DNA from: Tectiglobus diatomicola
GTDB taxonomy: Bacteria > Pseudomonadota > Alphaproteobacteria > Rhizobiales > Hyphomicrobiaceae
Assembly: GCA_039583345.1 (NCBI GenBank)
Contig: JAZDSJ010000002.1
Span: 62,001-126,000 of the forward strand
Length of the DNA: 64,000 bases
Direction of reading: 5' to 3'
Translations under genes and position numbers: made by a program
Part shown: positions 10,334 through 19,712 of the stretch, piece by piece
Layout: each line of letters begins with the position of its first letter
How positions within the stretch are numbered: position 1 is the first letter of the stretch
Notes under the pieces: model-generated
Database searches by the model: none
Told to the model about the DNA's origin: nothing
Seen by the model: the letters and a program-made list of their open reading frames with translations, nothing else

Positions 10334-11314
10334 TTACAATTTTTCCTTTCCATAGTCAGTACGTAGCCATGCAGCGCAGCAAGCTTTGGCTAGCTCACGA
10401 ATTCTTAAAATATAACTCTGACGCTCTGTAACAGATATTACGCCACGCGAGTCTAGAAGGTTGAAAATATGACTGGCTTTTATGCACAGATCATAAGCTG
10501 GCTGGACCATAGTAAGATTCTTATTTTTTTCCTCGTAATCAGAAACAGAACTTCCCTTAATATGTTGAAGAATGCTCTGACATTCAGCTTCCAAAGCTTT
10601 AAATTGTTGAAATAAAATTTCAGTGTTAGCATAGTTAAAATTGTAATTAGAGTATTCTCTCTCTGCTAGCAAAAAAATATCACCATATGTTAGCTTACGT
10701 CCATCTTCACGGCCGTTAAAATTAAGGTCATAAACTCGTTCCTTACCCTGCACAAACATGGCAAGACGTTCTAGACCATAAGTAATTTCGCTAGAAACTG
10801 GTCTACATTCAAAACCTCCAACCTGTTGAAAATAAGTAAACTGTGTGACCTCCATGCCGTTGCACCAAACTTCCCAACCAAGTCCCCATGCTCCAAGGGT
10901 GGGACTCTCCCAATCATCTTCTACAAATCGAATATCGTTAATAGTGGTGTCAATACCTATTGCATCAAGGCTAGCAAGATAGAGGTCTATAATATCAGTA
11001 GGTGAAGGCTTCATTATTACTTGAAGTTGATAATAATGCTGCAGACGATTTGGATTCTCACCGTAACGGCCATCTTTTGGTCTGCGACATGGTTGCACAT
11101 AAGCAGCATTCCAATGTTTTGGGCCAAGTGAACGTAACATGGTTGCCGGATGAAACGTTCCAGCGCCCATCTCAATATCATAGGGCTGCAATAAAGCACA
11201 ACCATGTGAAGCCCAGAATTGCTGGAGTATAAATATGAGATCTTGAAAGGATTGAAGCGGTCGTAGCTCCAAAGTTGATTTAGATTTATATTTAATAGCG
11301 TGTCTTATTGTCAT
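10334..11314 (-). CDS. glyQ: Glycine--tRNA ligase alpha subunit
   Basis: Catalytic alpha subunit of glycyl-tRNA synthetase, which carries out ATP-dependent glycine activation. The conserved core starts at SFQDLIFILQQFWASHGCALL (about residues 22-41) and includes QPYDIEMGAGTFHPAT, YVQPCRRPKDGRYGENPNR and WCNGMEVTQFTYFQQVGG. The 326-residue length includes about 20 extra N-terminal residues compared with typical GlyQ. No internal start codon fits better, so the extension may be real. Upstream lies a small membrane-protein gene and an S49 peptidase gene on the same strand, a block often seen in Rhodospirillales. Confidence 0.97.
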   Translation of the reverse strand: MTIRHAIKYKSKSTLELRPLQSFQDLIFILQQFWASHGCALLQPYDIEMGAGTFHPATMLRSLGPKHWNAAYVQPCRRPKDGRYGENPNRLQHYYQLQVIMKPSPTDIIDLYLASLDAIGIDTTINDIRFVEDDWESPTLGAWGLGWEVWCNGMEVTQFTYFQQVGGFECRPVSSEITYGLERLAMFVQGKERVYDLNFNGREDGRKLTYGDIFLLAEREYSNYNFNYANTEILFQQFKALEAECQSILQHIKGSSVSDYEEKNKNLTMVQPAYDLCIKASHIFNLLDSRGVISVTERQSYILRIRELAKACCAAWLRTDYGKEKL

Positions 11315-11441
11315 TAAAAAATGGCTTGTAGATGTGAATTAAAGTTACAGAAGATAATGCGCGTCGACAAATGTTTATTATATCTCTAATAGTAAGTTCA
11401 AAACATCATTAGATTAGCGGCAGCTCTCGGGCCTGTATTGT

Positions 11442-11633
11442 TCATGTGTCACGTCGTGGGCGATAAACTCGGGCAGTCTCATCCCAAAAAAGTTCGCCGA
11501 GATCACGCGGCTGATCGACCCCCTCTGTTTGAGCGTGGGCTTTCTGGGCTTTACGCTTCTTGTATTTTAAAAACAATTTATAACCTGCATACATTACAGA
11601 ACCGGCCATCGCTAGAGCAATCAATTGTGGCAT
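11442..11633 (-). CDS. Small conserved membrane protein between S49 peptidase and glyQ
   Basis: A 63-residue protein with one hydrophobic N-terminal segment (about residues 3-22), then a lysine-rich stretch and a charged tail ending VYRPRRDT. Function is unknown. The start is well supported: AGGAG lies eight bases upstream of the ATG. It sits 32 bp after the S49 peptidase stop and 127 bp before glyQ, on the same strand, in the same position as small uncharacterised genes in related alphaproteobacteria. A plus-strand frame over the same bases is a shadow. Confidence 0.75.
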   Translation of the reverse strand: MPQLIALAMAGSVMYAGYKLFLKYKKRKAQKAHAQTEGVDQPRDLGELFWDETARVYRPRRDT

Positions 11634-11665
11634 GTCTCACACTCCTCAGTTGAACACCGGATATA

Positions 11666-12508
11666 TCATAAACCATAACGCGACCACATTAAGCGCGCTT
11701 CGATTGTGGATAAAATTTCATCACTTAGGGACGTACCGTTTTGCCAGACACTTGGCTTTCCAAAAAGATCGTGACGCCGATACAAACGGCTCAAAAGATT
11801 TCCACTATAGATTGGAACCAACTTGAGACTTACTTTATCGCCGTAAACCTCGCGCATTTTAGTACGAACGTCACTAATTCCATCAATTAACCCAAACTCT
11901 AGAGCTTGAGGTGCAGTCCAAAAAGAACCTGAAAATAATTCAATGTCAGTACCTTTAAGCTTTCCTGCTCTACGGTCTTTCACAACACCAATGAATGAAT
12001 CATGAATATTTTTTTGAATAGTCTTTATGTGCTCGACATCTTTAGGATTTTCTGGCTTGAAAGGATCAAGGGTTGATTTATTTAATCCTGCCGTGTAAAC
12101 GCGTCGTTCAATGCCAATTTTTTGAAGTAATTTATCAAACCCAAATCCTGCCGAAATCACGCCGATGGATCCAATAATTGAGGAGACGTTAGCGTAAACT
12201 TCATCACCTGAAATAGCTATATAATAGCCACCTGATGCTGCAACATCCTCACAAAAAACATAAACCCTTTTCTTTTCCTGCGCAGCTAACTGTCTAACAC
12301 GTTTTAAAATCAAGTCAGATTGCACCGGCGAACCACCGGGTGAATTTACAATTATCGCAACCGCTGAGCAGCGTGACATAGTAAAAGCCTTCTCAATAGG
12401 CCCTGAAAGAATCATACTTGACAATGAAGACTGAAGTGGTGTTGCTAATCCTATAGGGCCACATAATCTAAGGACGGGCACGACAGGTCGAGATTTCAAA
12501 GGCCACAT
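11666..12508 (-). CDS. S49 family serine peptidase (SohB/SppA type)
   Basis: Membrane-associated or periplasmic Ser/Lys peptidase of the signal-peptide-peptidase A family, here 280 residues (single protease domain). Visible motifs are NSPGGSPVQSDL (oxyanion strand), EDVAASGGYYIA with probable nucleophile Ser92, and TAGLNKSTLDPF with probable general-base Lys144. The 52-residue spacing between them matches that known for SppA. No clear signal peptide is present; the N terminus MWPLKSRPVVPVLRL is only mildly hydrophobic. AGGA lies seven bases before the ATG. It leads the S49 / small protein / glyQ / glyS block and is likely co-transcribed with the small gene. Confidence 0.92.
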   Translation of the reverse strand: MWPLKSRPVVPVLRLCGPIGLATPLQSSLSSMILSGPIEKAFTMSRCSAVAIIVNSPGGSPVQSDLILKRVRQLAAQEKKRVYVFCEDVAASGGYYIAISGDEVYANVSSIIGSIGVISAGFGFDKLLQKIGIERRVYTAGLNKSTLDPFKPENPKDVEHIKTIQKNIHDSFIGVVKDRRAGKLKGTDIELFSGSFWTAPQALEFGLIDGISDVRTKMREVYGDKVSLKLVPIYSGNLLSRLYRRHDLFGKPSVWQNGTSLSDEILSTIEARLMWSRYGL

Positions 12509-12593
12509 AATTCATCCTGTTGGCTTGTTAATTAGTACTAATCTTATATCTTAAAATCGTAGAATTAAAGTTTATAATACATGCCTCATACTA

Positions 12594-13379
12594 TTAAGCC
12601 GGATTGCTCCAAATTGGCCATGCTGTAGGGCTACGTAAAACTTGTTCCACTTCTGGATTAAACTTATTGTTATCTTTATGCAAAACAATACCTGGATTTA
12701 TTTGTAATGGTGCGTTACTTCCACGAGTGCCGCGAACAAGAATTCTATTGGCTTTTTCGTGTTCACGTGGATAGAGTATCTGGATATGGATACTGCCATA
12801 ATACAATGAAAAATGTTGCAAAATCTCACCGAGTTTTTCTGCGAGATGAATGACAGTTGCTGATCCACCAGGTCTGGTTGCTTCTGCCATGAACTTTATC
12901 CAATTCTTCAAAGCACCACGCAACATGGAATTTGAATCCGCTTTGAGGATGTTTTTTGAACTTTGGATCACATGGGTATCATAAAAAGGCGGATTAGAAA
13001 TCACGTGATCGAAATATTGCCGACCGTTGGAATGATAAAATGTACGGCCTGCATCAATAGCTAAAAGGTCTATCTGTTTAACATCCATACGATCCCCAAA
13101 GCGGTTGCGAGTAATATTATGACGAGCGATTTCGGCCAAAACCTTCTGTTTTTCAACAAGCGTAACAGATGCCTTAAGGCACCTTGTCGCAACCGACAAG
13201 CCCGCGACACCTACCCCAGCACCAACGTCTAAAACATTAGCATGCTCATTATCTTGGATATCTAAGCTTGCGGCTAAAAGAACAGGATCAATACCTGCGC
13301 GATAACCTTTTTTAGGTTGCAACACCTTGATGGCTCCAGTAAGGAAGGCATCGTCTGTAAGCTCGGGCCAATAATCCAT
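12594..13379 (-). CDS. tRNA1(Val) adenine-N6-methyltransferase-like (TrmN6/YfiC family)
   Basis: SAM-dependent N6-adenine methyltransferase of the TrmN6 family, which modifies A37 of tRNA-Val in enterobacteria. The substrate here is inferred. The N-terminal DAFLTGAIKVLQPKKGYRAG resembles the family entry motif. Motif I is VLDVGAGVGVAGLSVA and the catalytic NPPF occurs in VISNPPFYDTHV. The longest frame starts at 13454, but its first 25 residues look unlike the family; I place the start at the ATG opening MDYWPELTDDAFLTG. No strong ribosome site supports either. It lies just upstream of the S49 peptidase gene and is divergent from the polyprenyl synthase gene, an order common in alphaproteobacteria. 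Confidence 0.85.
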   Translation of the reverse strand: MDYWPELTDDAFLTGAIKVLQPKKGYRAGIDPVLLAASLDIQDNEHANVLDVGAGVGVAGLSVATRCLKASVTLVEKQKVLAEIARHNITRNRFGDRMDVKQIDLLAIDAGRTFYHSNGRQYFDHVISNPPFYDTHVIQSSKNILKADSNSMLRGALKNWIKFMAEATRPGGSATVIHLAEKLGEILQHFSLYYGSIHIQILYPREHEKANRILVRGTRGSNAPLQINPGIVLHKDNNKFNPEVEQVLRSPTAWPIWSNPA

Positions 13380-13770
13380 ATATTTGAGTTTCGCTTCAAT
13401 ATCCGATGATGTTATATAATTTAGTTTAATTAAACAGTCTAGGCCTGTATACAACAGATCATGTTTGACTTAGATAAAGATATCTTGATAGTTCCAAGCA
13501 CAACACAAGATAATGGCTGAGACCTATTTAAATAGTCCAAATCATATTCCAATGTTATGATTTATATTCTGCCGTTCCTCATATAAAAATGAGTTAAGCA
13601 ATACATTATTGCTTGTAGTGAATTACTTAATTATCTTGTCGGAATAGGTGTATGTTGCTTTAAGTAATAGATCTGTGGGTTACATCTTAGTAATGCGGCA
13701 ATCTGCGAAGACACAATCCGCCTGACATTTGCATTATGTTTCATCTCAGGCGTAGCGTGAACTGTAATAA
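13380..13770. other. Divergent intergenic region, no gene seen
   Basis: About 0.39 kb between the TrmN6-like and polyprenyl synthase genes. A DUF2007 gene often sits here in relatives, but none is readable. A minus-strand frame at 13631-13813 overlaps the start of the polyprenyl synthase gene and is judged a shadow. Confidence 0.6.
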
Positions 13771-14799
13771 ATGGAGAAGACTTTGGGCGTTGTTGTGCCA
13801 CTTGAAGGATCACACGATACTAATACAAAACTGCATCCTATTCTTGCTTTGACTAATGATGACATGAGCGAAGTGGATCGTATCATACTTAACAAAGCAG
13901 TATCAAACGTTGAGATGATACCAGAGTTGGCGCACCATCTGATTGATTCGGGAGGTAAACGATTGCGTCCGATGTTGACGATTGCGTCAGCAAAGTTATT
14001 TGGTTACACTGGAAAAGAACATACAAAGCTGGCAGCAAGTGTAGAGTTTATGCATACCGCAACGCTTTTACATGATGACGTCGTTGATGAAAGTAATTTC
14101 CGGCGTGGCAAAAGATCTGCTCGCCTGATATGGGGTAACCAGGCAAGTGTTTTAGTTGGTGATTTTCTTCTAGGCCAAGCTTTTCGAATGATGGTCGACG
14201 TGGGCTCGTTGCAAGCACTTAAGATACTCTCCAATGCCGCCGCCGTTATCGCCGAAGGTGAAGTCATGCAATTATCAGCTGCAAAGGATCTTGAAACCAC
14301 AGAAGATGCATATCTTGCCATTATAAAAGCTAAAACAGCTGCACTATTTTCTGCAGCATCTGAAGTTGGAGCGGCTATTGCCGGACGTCCTACATCTGAA
14401 CAAGCAGCACTCAGATCTTATGGCGAATCACTTGGTGTTGCTTTTCAATTAGTAGATGATGCTTTAGATTACTCTGGTGAGAGCAGAAAACTGGGTAAGG
14501 CTGTTGGAGATGACTTTCGTGAAGGCAAAATTACGCTTGCTGTAATACTTGCTTTTCGTAAAGGAAACAATCAGGAGCGCAAATTTTGGCAGCGCACAAT
14601 AGGGAGAGGCGAAATTAAAGAGGGAGATCTTGATTACGCAATTAGTTTAATGGAGCAACACGGAACGATTAATGACTCGCTAGACCGCGCTCGACACTAT
14701 GGCTCTATCGCACGTGATGCGATGGCAAAATTCTCGGAGAGTACAATAAAAAGAGCCATGTTAGAAGTAGTAGATTTTTGCATAGAACGTGCAAATTAA
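13771..14799 (+). CDS. ispB: Polyprenyl diphosphate synthase (octaprenyl/decaprenyl type)
   Basis: Trans-prenyl chain-elongating enzyme that makes the ubiquinone side chain from IPP and FPP. Both Asp-rich motifs are intact: DDVVD at residues 102-106 and DDALD at 229-233. GGKRLRPML occurs at about residue 61. At 342 residues the length fits. The N terminus LGVVVPLEGS matches alphaproteobacterial homologues, which supports the ATG even though the ribosome site is weak. Chain length (C40 or C50) cannot be read with confidence from the sequence. The gene stands alone, facing a methyltransferase gene across a 0.74 kb gap. Confidence 0.94.
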   Translation: MEKTLGVVVPLEGSHDTNTKLHPILALTNDDMSEVDRIILNKAVSNVEMIPELAHHLIDSGGKRLRPMLTIASAKLFGYTGKEHTKLAASVEFMHTATLLHDDVVDESNFRRGKRSARLIWGNQASVLVGDFLLGQAFRMMVDVGSLQALKILSNAAAVIAEGEVMQLSAAKDLETTEDAYLAIIKAKTAALFSAASEVGAAIAGRPTSEQAALRSYGESLGVAFQLVDDALDYSGESRKLGKAVGDDFREGKITLAVILAFRKGNNQERKFWQRTIGRGEIKEGDLDYAISLMEQHGTINDSLDRARHYGSIARDAMAKFSESTIKRAMLEVVDFCIERAN

Positions 14800-15543
14800 C
14801 AGGTTAATACAGCATAAAATTCAAATGAATAACTTTCTCGATTACTTAAGCATTAGTGATTTCTGAACTTAGGACCAATCTGAAGCAGTTAAGTTTTCAG
14901 TTTCACGCGTAGATTCTTAAAAAACAAGATAGGAAATACGACTAAATTTTTTATGGATCTTTACAAGGAGCTAAGTAGCCTAGCTCAATCGAAGCGTTTC
15001 CTGAATTATTTAACAAATTCAGACCATATTTTGTTCAACTAAAAATAGTCATTATTTTTTTGAGGTGATGCTATCGTAAAGGATACGTTGAAATAAAATT
15101 AACTGTATATACGTAATTAATACGTGCATATAAAATTGACTTCTTGCTTATTAAGAGACGAAAATAATAGCTTTTCAGTGATTCATTTTAGAAGTGTTCC
15201 TTTTAAGAAAAATAGAATTTTCTATTTATTTTAAAAGACGACACATTTAATTTTAGAGCGCTGATACTACTTCGCTAAAAAAGTGATTTCCCTATTCTAA
15301 TCTAATCAAAGTTATTGAAGAAAAAGTCACTAAGGTTGGCTTTGTATATGAAATCCATAAGTTGGTTAAAGCAATAATTTCATACTGAATTGACCGACAA
15401 TCTTCAAAGAAATACACCTTAGCTTTATTAATAATTTGACAATTTTCATTATATATCAATATCCATTGCGAATTAACATAACAAAAGCTTCAGGCTCTAT
15501 CAGAGCATTTATTTAAGTTAGATAGAGAACTATCCTAACCATT
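14800..15543. other. Convergent gap with a long AT-rich hairpin
   Basis: Between the ends of the polyprenyl synthase and methyltransferase genes. It holds a near-perfect inverted repeat (listed separately) and a 29-codon frame at 14953-15042 (starts MDLYKELSSLAQSKRFLN) that has no ribosome site close to its ATG. I do not call that frame a gene. Nothing else is seen. Confidence 0.6.
15200..15237. repeat. Inverted repeat, 18-bp arms, 2-base loop
   Basis: The left arm CTTTTAAGAAAAATAGAA and right arm TTCTATTTATTTTAAAAG pair at 16 of 18 positions around a TT loop. It lies in the gap between two convergent genes, where it could serve as a bidirectional transcription stop. Its strong AT bias makes a cruciform or chance origin possible too. 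Confidence 0.5.
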
Positions 15544-16470
15544 TTAAAGTAATGTACGACTATTCCCTTTTTTGTCTACGTTTTTTTGTGGTACACCGAG
15601 CGCATCGACAAGACGATATTTAGCGCTACCGGGTTTGAGAGGTTTTTGCTGACTTTCGTGCGGAGCCCAGCCGGTCATAGTAAGAATTTCAAATGTTGCG
15701 AAAATACGATCATCCTCACCAGTAAATCGATCTGAATAAATTTCAGAGATACGCATCAGAAATCTGCGCGTAACGGGTACAGAGCGGCGTTCTGCTAGAA
15801 TATTACTGCCCCCCATTGCTTTTAATTCGCGCATTAGATGCAACGGTGAGGCATATGTGACGGTTAGCGTATGGCTGTCGATCACCGGAAGAGCAAACCC
15901 CGCTCGCTGCAACAGAGTTCCAAGATCACGCAAGTCTACGAATGGTGCGACTCTTGGAGATGCACCGCCATATATGTCCATTTCAGCTTCAAGTGCAGCT
16001 TGGCGCAGTTCAGTCAAAGTCATGCCACCAAGCATAGCGCCAAGAAAAAGTCCGTCCGGCTTTAGCGCTTGACGGATCTGATTGAACGCACCGGGCAGAT
16101 CGTTTACATATTGCAATGTTAATGTGGAGAGTAGTAAGTCAAGACCTCCTGATTTAATTGCAATAGATTCCTCATCCAGAACTAAGGCTGGGCGAGGCAA
16201 ATTGCGAGCTAACGATAAAGATAGCTCTGAGCTAATTACAACCTTAGTCCCAGGCCTCCGACTAATCATGTCGTTAACTGCTCCGGCTGCAGCAGAAAGA
16301 CAGAGAACTTTTGGGAAGATGCGCTGTATCAAATCGAGACGCATTTCAAAATCAGCAATAACTTCACGAACGAGAAAATCTGGAATTTCACCGTTTAGAA
16401 TTGCACGTTCACGTTGGCGCACAAGCATATGACGATCAAAGATCATAGGTGGTCTTTTAATTGCGATCAA
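15544..16470 (-). CDS. SAM-dependent methyltransferase-fold protein, BioC/NDUFAF5-like
   Basis: A 308-residue class I methyltransferase-fold protein. The opening IFDRHMLVRQRERA is the signature of the alphaproteobacterial/mitochondrial NDUFAF5 group, whose human member modifies an arginine of complex I; BioC is the other related family. The SAM motif I region (KVLCLSAAAGAVNDMI) is less glycine-rich than usual; LLLSTLTLQYVNDLPGAF and LKPDGLFLGAMLGG follow. The start is a TTG with a perfect AGGAGG six bases upstream, which outweighs the ATG eight codons later that lacks any ribosome site. Function in complex I assembly is inferred, not shown. Confidence 0.82.
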   Translation of the reverse strand: MIAIKRPPMIFDRHMLVRQRERAILNGEIPDFLVREVIADFEMRLDLIQRIFPKVLCLSAAAGAVNDMISRRPGTKVVISSELSLSLARNLPRPALVLDEESIAIKSGGLDLLLSTLTLQYVNDLPGAFNQIRQALKPDGLFLGAMLGGMTLTELRQAALEAEMDIYGGASPRVAPFVDLRDLGTLLQRAGFALPVIDSHTLTVTYASPLHLMRELKAMGGSNILAERRSVPVTRRFLMRISEIYSDRFTGEDDRIFATFEILTMTGWAPHESQQKPLKPGSAKYRLVDALGVPQKNVDKKGNSRTLL

Positions 16471-16476
16471 TTGCTG

Positions 16477-16482
16477 CCTCCT
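16477..16482 (-). promoter_or_regulatory. Ribosome binding site that fixes a TTG start
   Basis: AGGAGG on the minus strand, six bases before the TTG at 16470. It is one of the best Shine-Dalgarno matches in the window and decides the start of the methyltransferase in favour of TTG. Confidence 0.75.
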
Positions 16483-17222
16483 GAGAATACATGTAAAGCG
16501 TGATGCACAATTACACTTTTAAATGTCACTGTCCAATAACGGTTGTTGTTCCGGGGGCTAATAGTGGTACAAAACGATACGTGATATGAAGTTTTTTTGC
16601 TGCGCAATCATTAAAATTAGTGTAATTAGTCAAAATGATTTATAGTTGTTATTGTAATAATTCTTGTGCATTATAGTTCGCAAATTAAATTTGCAGGTCT
16701 TTTGGGAACCCAACAGCAATATAAATCTAATAAATTCAATGATTTAACGCATTTCATAAGAAATACCCAAAACGCTTATATTTAACTACTAAGTTTTATC
16801 TCCTTGATAGTGTTGTCAACAATGTAGTTTATTTAAGATTAGAGAATACATACTATTTTGACTTCACATTCAGTTTAATATTGATCTAACTTGGTTTCTT
16901 TGTGGAGTTAGTTTAAATGCCATAAATAGTTCATTATTTTATAAATAAAAAAACTACTTTTGCGTTTAATCGTGTCTCTATGGGATATCAATAAATCAGA
17001 CTAGCAATATTATTTCTAGTTGCCAGATAAATAAGTTGCTGAGCTAATATAGGACAGTATTGAAAGACTCGTGATTCTTGCATAGACGTTATAGTATTAA
17101 AGCTCGTTTAATTACAATGCAATGGTACTAACTGGCAAATAGTAGAAGGTGTGCTTGTAAACGGGAAACAATTTAATCCTAAACTTGTAATTCAAAAGCC
17201 TTTGGTGAAGGATCGGAAAGGT
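16483..17222. other. Divergent gap upstream of sspB, no gene seen
   Basis: About 0.74 kb between the methyltransferase and sspB. comF and grxC often occupy this place in relatives, but no convincing remnant of either can be read. It includes an in-frame GTG at 17151 that would extend sspB by 24 codons. Confidence 0.6.
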
Positions 17223-17882
17223 ATGTCGATCGAGGAGAATACGCTAGATTACGAAGCTCTGACACAAGAGGCTATGCGTAGTGTCGTGCGTCGAGTTTTG
17301 AAGCGAACGGTTAACAATGGTTTGCCTGGCGATCACCATTTTTATATATCCTTCGATACTCTCATACCAGGCGTTATACTTTCTAAACGTCTGCGCGAAA
17401 GATACGAAGACGAGATGACTATTGTTCTTCAACACCGTTTCTGGGATCTTGCAGTTGGTGAAGAATACTTTGAAGTCAAATTAACATTTGATGGTATTCC
17501 TGAGCGTTTAGTAGTGCCATTTATTGCTATCAAGGTTTTCTTTGATCCGAGTGTGCGCTACGGACTTCAGTTTGAGACTCACACAAATGGTAAGTACCAA
17601 TCATCCACGCCTGCTGCAGTCGAACGTGATGACATCGAGCCATTTCCACCTTCATCAACTGAAACGCAGATACATGATTTAGTTGCATCTTCTAAACCAG
17701 AAGATATTGTGTTCAATAAACCAGAAATTACTAAGGATAAAGTCTTAAACAATTTTGCGTCAGGTTTGGACGCAAGGTCATCAGATGACAATCAAAATGA
17801 TTCTAAAACCGATAGCATAGAAAAAGATTTTAAAGCAAAAAGTGCAAAAATTGTAAGTCTAGATGCATTCCGCAGAAAATAG
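17223..17882 (+). CDS. sspB: ClpXP protease adaptor SspB (alphaproteobacterial type)
   Basis: Adaptor that delivers ssrA-tagged and other substrates to ClpXP. The substrate-binding domain spans about residues 10-130: YEALTQEAMRSVVRRVL, NGLPGDHHFYISFDT, EMTIVLQHRFWDLAVGE and VPFIAIKVFFDPSVRYGLQF. A long acidic, Ser-rich linker and a basic C-terminal ClpX-docking tail, VSLDAFRRK, follow. I choose the ATG opening MSIEENTLDYEAL, preceded by GGAAAGG. The frame extends upstream to a GTG at 17151, but those residues have no family counterpart. fumC follows 160 bp downstream, as in other alphaproteobacteria. Confidence 0.92.
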   Translation: MSIEENTLDYEALTQEAMRSVVRRVLKRTVNNGLPGDHHFYISFDTLIPGVILSKRLRERYEDEMTIVLQHRFWDLAVGEEYFEVKLTFDGIPERLVVPFIAIKVFFDPSVRYGLQFETHTNGKYQSSTPAAVERDDIEPFPPSSTETQIHDLVASSKPEDIVFNKPEITKDKVLNNFASGLDARSSDDNQNDSKTDSIEKDFKAKSAKIVSLDAFRRK

Positions 17883-18042
17883 TAACCGCGACATATTACA
17901 ATCATACAGACGAAATGATAGCATTATGAGTACTTTAGGTGTGATAAAACAAACGGGCTATGTTCTTAATGGCCAGCTTAAAAAAAAGATTGCACCGTGT
18001 TATCTTTTCGCAACTGTTACGAAAAAATTGTGAGGCTTAAAC

Positions 18043-19434
18043 ATGAGCGTGACGCGCACTGAAAGCGATACCTTTGGACCTGTAGAAGTTGTTTCTGATC
18101 GTTATTGGGGAGCTCAGGCTCAGCGCTCCTTAGGAAATTTTAAGATTGGCTGGGAGACTCAGCCCCTTCCCATTATTCGCGCTCTTGGTATTGTAAAACG
18201 AGCATGCGCAGAAGCAAACTTAGCACTAGGAAAAATTAATCCGGATATTGCCAAAGCTGTAATTGCAGCTGCTCAAGAAGTGATTGAAGGTAAGCTTGAT
18301 AGTCATTTTCCTTTAGTTGTCTGGCAGACTGGGTCCGGAACACAGTCTAACATGAACGCTAATGAAGTGATCGCAAATCGTGCAATAGAAATGCTTGGTG
18401 GAACTATGGGCTCGAAGGTTCCTGTGCATCCAAACGATCACGTTAACATGAGCCAATCATCAAATGACACGTTTCCAACTGCAATGCACATTGCATGCGC
18501 ACTAGAAATACATCAAACACTTATTCCAGCGTTGCAAAGATTACATGACGCGCTTAGTGAAAAGTCCTACGCTTGGTCAAAAATCATAAAGATTGGCCGC
18601 ACACACACTCAAGACGCAACACCACTTACTTTAGGTCAAGAGTTTTCTGGATATGTACACCAGATCGAAAAGGGCATTACTAGGATTAAATCAACATTGC
18701 CTGCTCTCATGGAATTGGCACAAGGGGGTACAGCCGTTGGAACGGGCCTTAACGCACCAATAGGGTTCGATGAGAAATTTGCGCAATACGCCTCTAATAT
18801 TACAGGGTTGCCGTTCAAAACAGCTCCAAACAAGTTTGAAGCTCTAGCCGCACATGACGCCATGCTTTTCTCTCATGGAGCAATCAATACTGTTGCGGCT
18901 TCATTATTCAAAATAGCCAATGATATTCGTTTTCTTGGTTCAGGTCCCCGTTCCGGTTTGGGTGAACTTTCTTTACCAGAAAATGAACCTGGCTCGTCTA
19001 TTATGCCAGGTAAAGTCAACCCAACTCAGTGTGAGGCGATGACCCAAGTCTGCGTACAAATCTTTGGCAATCATGCTGCACTTTCTTTCGCCGGAAGCCA
19101 GGGGCACTTTGAACTAAATGTTTATAACCCTGTTATGGCTTATAACTTTTTACAATCCGTACGCTTGATGTCAGATGCATCGATTTCTTTCACAGAAAAC
19201 TGTATTGTAGGAATTAAACCACGCGAACATAACATTAAACTTGGCCTTGAGCGTTCATTGATGCTCGTTACAGCACTAGCGCCGAAAATTGGTTACGACA
19301 ATGCTGCTAAAATCGCTAAGACTGCTCATGTAAATGGTACAACTTTACGCGAAGAAGCTGTCAAGAGTGGGTGTGTTAACGAATTAGAGTTTGATGAAAT
19401 TGTGAAGCCAGAAAATATGATTTCTCCAGTATGA
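18043..19434 (+). CDS. fumC: Fumarate hydratase, class II
   Basis: Oxygen-stable homotetrameric fumarase of the TCA cycle, interconverting fumarate and malate. It is 463 residues long, the family norm. Visible signatures are TGSGTQSNMNANEV, HPNDHVNMSQSSNDTFPTAMH, GRTHTQDATPLTLGQ and the superfamily signature GSSIMPGKVNPTQCEA with the catalytic serine loop. GAGG lies about ten bases upstream of the ATG. The gene is intact and follows sspB on the same strand. Confidence 0.98.
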   Translation: MSVTRTESDTFGPVEVVSDRYWGAQAQRSLGNFKIGWETQPLPIIRALGIVKRACAEANLALGKINPDIAKAVIAAAQEVIEGKLDSHFPLVVWQTGSGTQSNMNANEVIANRAIEMLGGTMGSKVPVHPNDHVNMSQSSNDTFPTAMHIACALEIHQTLIPALQRLHDALSEKSYAWSKIIKIGRTHTQDATPLTLGQEFSGYVHQIEKGITRIKSTLPALMELAQGGTAVGTGLNAPIGFDEKFAQYASNITGLPFKTAPNKFEALAAHDAMLFSHGAINTVAASLFKIANDIRFLGSGPRSGLGELSLPENEPGSSIMPGKVNPTQCEAMTQVCVQIFGNHAALSFAGSQGHFELNVYNPVMAYNFLQSVRLMSDASISFTENCIVGIKPREHNIKLGLERSLMLVTALAPKIGYDNAAKIAKTAHVNGTTLREEAVKSGCVNELEFDEIVKPENMISPV

Positions 19435-19712
19435 CATGAAATATTATACATTTACCATACTTTCATTAAGAATGTTATGAACACCTTCGGGGGCATTAAG
19501 CAATATTAGGTATATATACACAATAAGTTGCCCTCGATATCTCATTTCAGCGTGTTTTAATTTGAAGTTATTCTGAGTCCAGACTCCTAACCTATATGTC
19601 TGTACTTGTGATCCCATTATGATTATGAATAACGCGAACTTTTATAAGAGCAGAAGCGAAACTTGTATTTCTGCGTGTTAACTTTAGTTAAGACTACGGA
19701 GAATACACAAAA

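Noticed and set aside
11438..11653. Plus-strand frame over the small membrane-protein gene
   Set aside because: The opposite strand has a good ribosome site, a membrane segment and conserved position; this is its shadow.
13631..13813. 60-codon minus-strand frame overlapping the start of the polyprenyl synthase gene
   Set aside because: It overlaps a well-supported N terminus and shows no family resemblance; treated as a shadow.
14953..15042. 29-codon frame MDLYKELSSLAQSKRFLN after the polyprenyl synthase gene
   Set aside because: The only purine-rich stretch upstream is too far from the ATG, and no family is recognised.
17926..18033. 35-codon frame between sspB and fumC
   Set aside because: No Shine-Dalgarno, unremarkable composition, and it does not resemble the DUF4169 or ribbon-helix-helix genes found near fumC in relatives.
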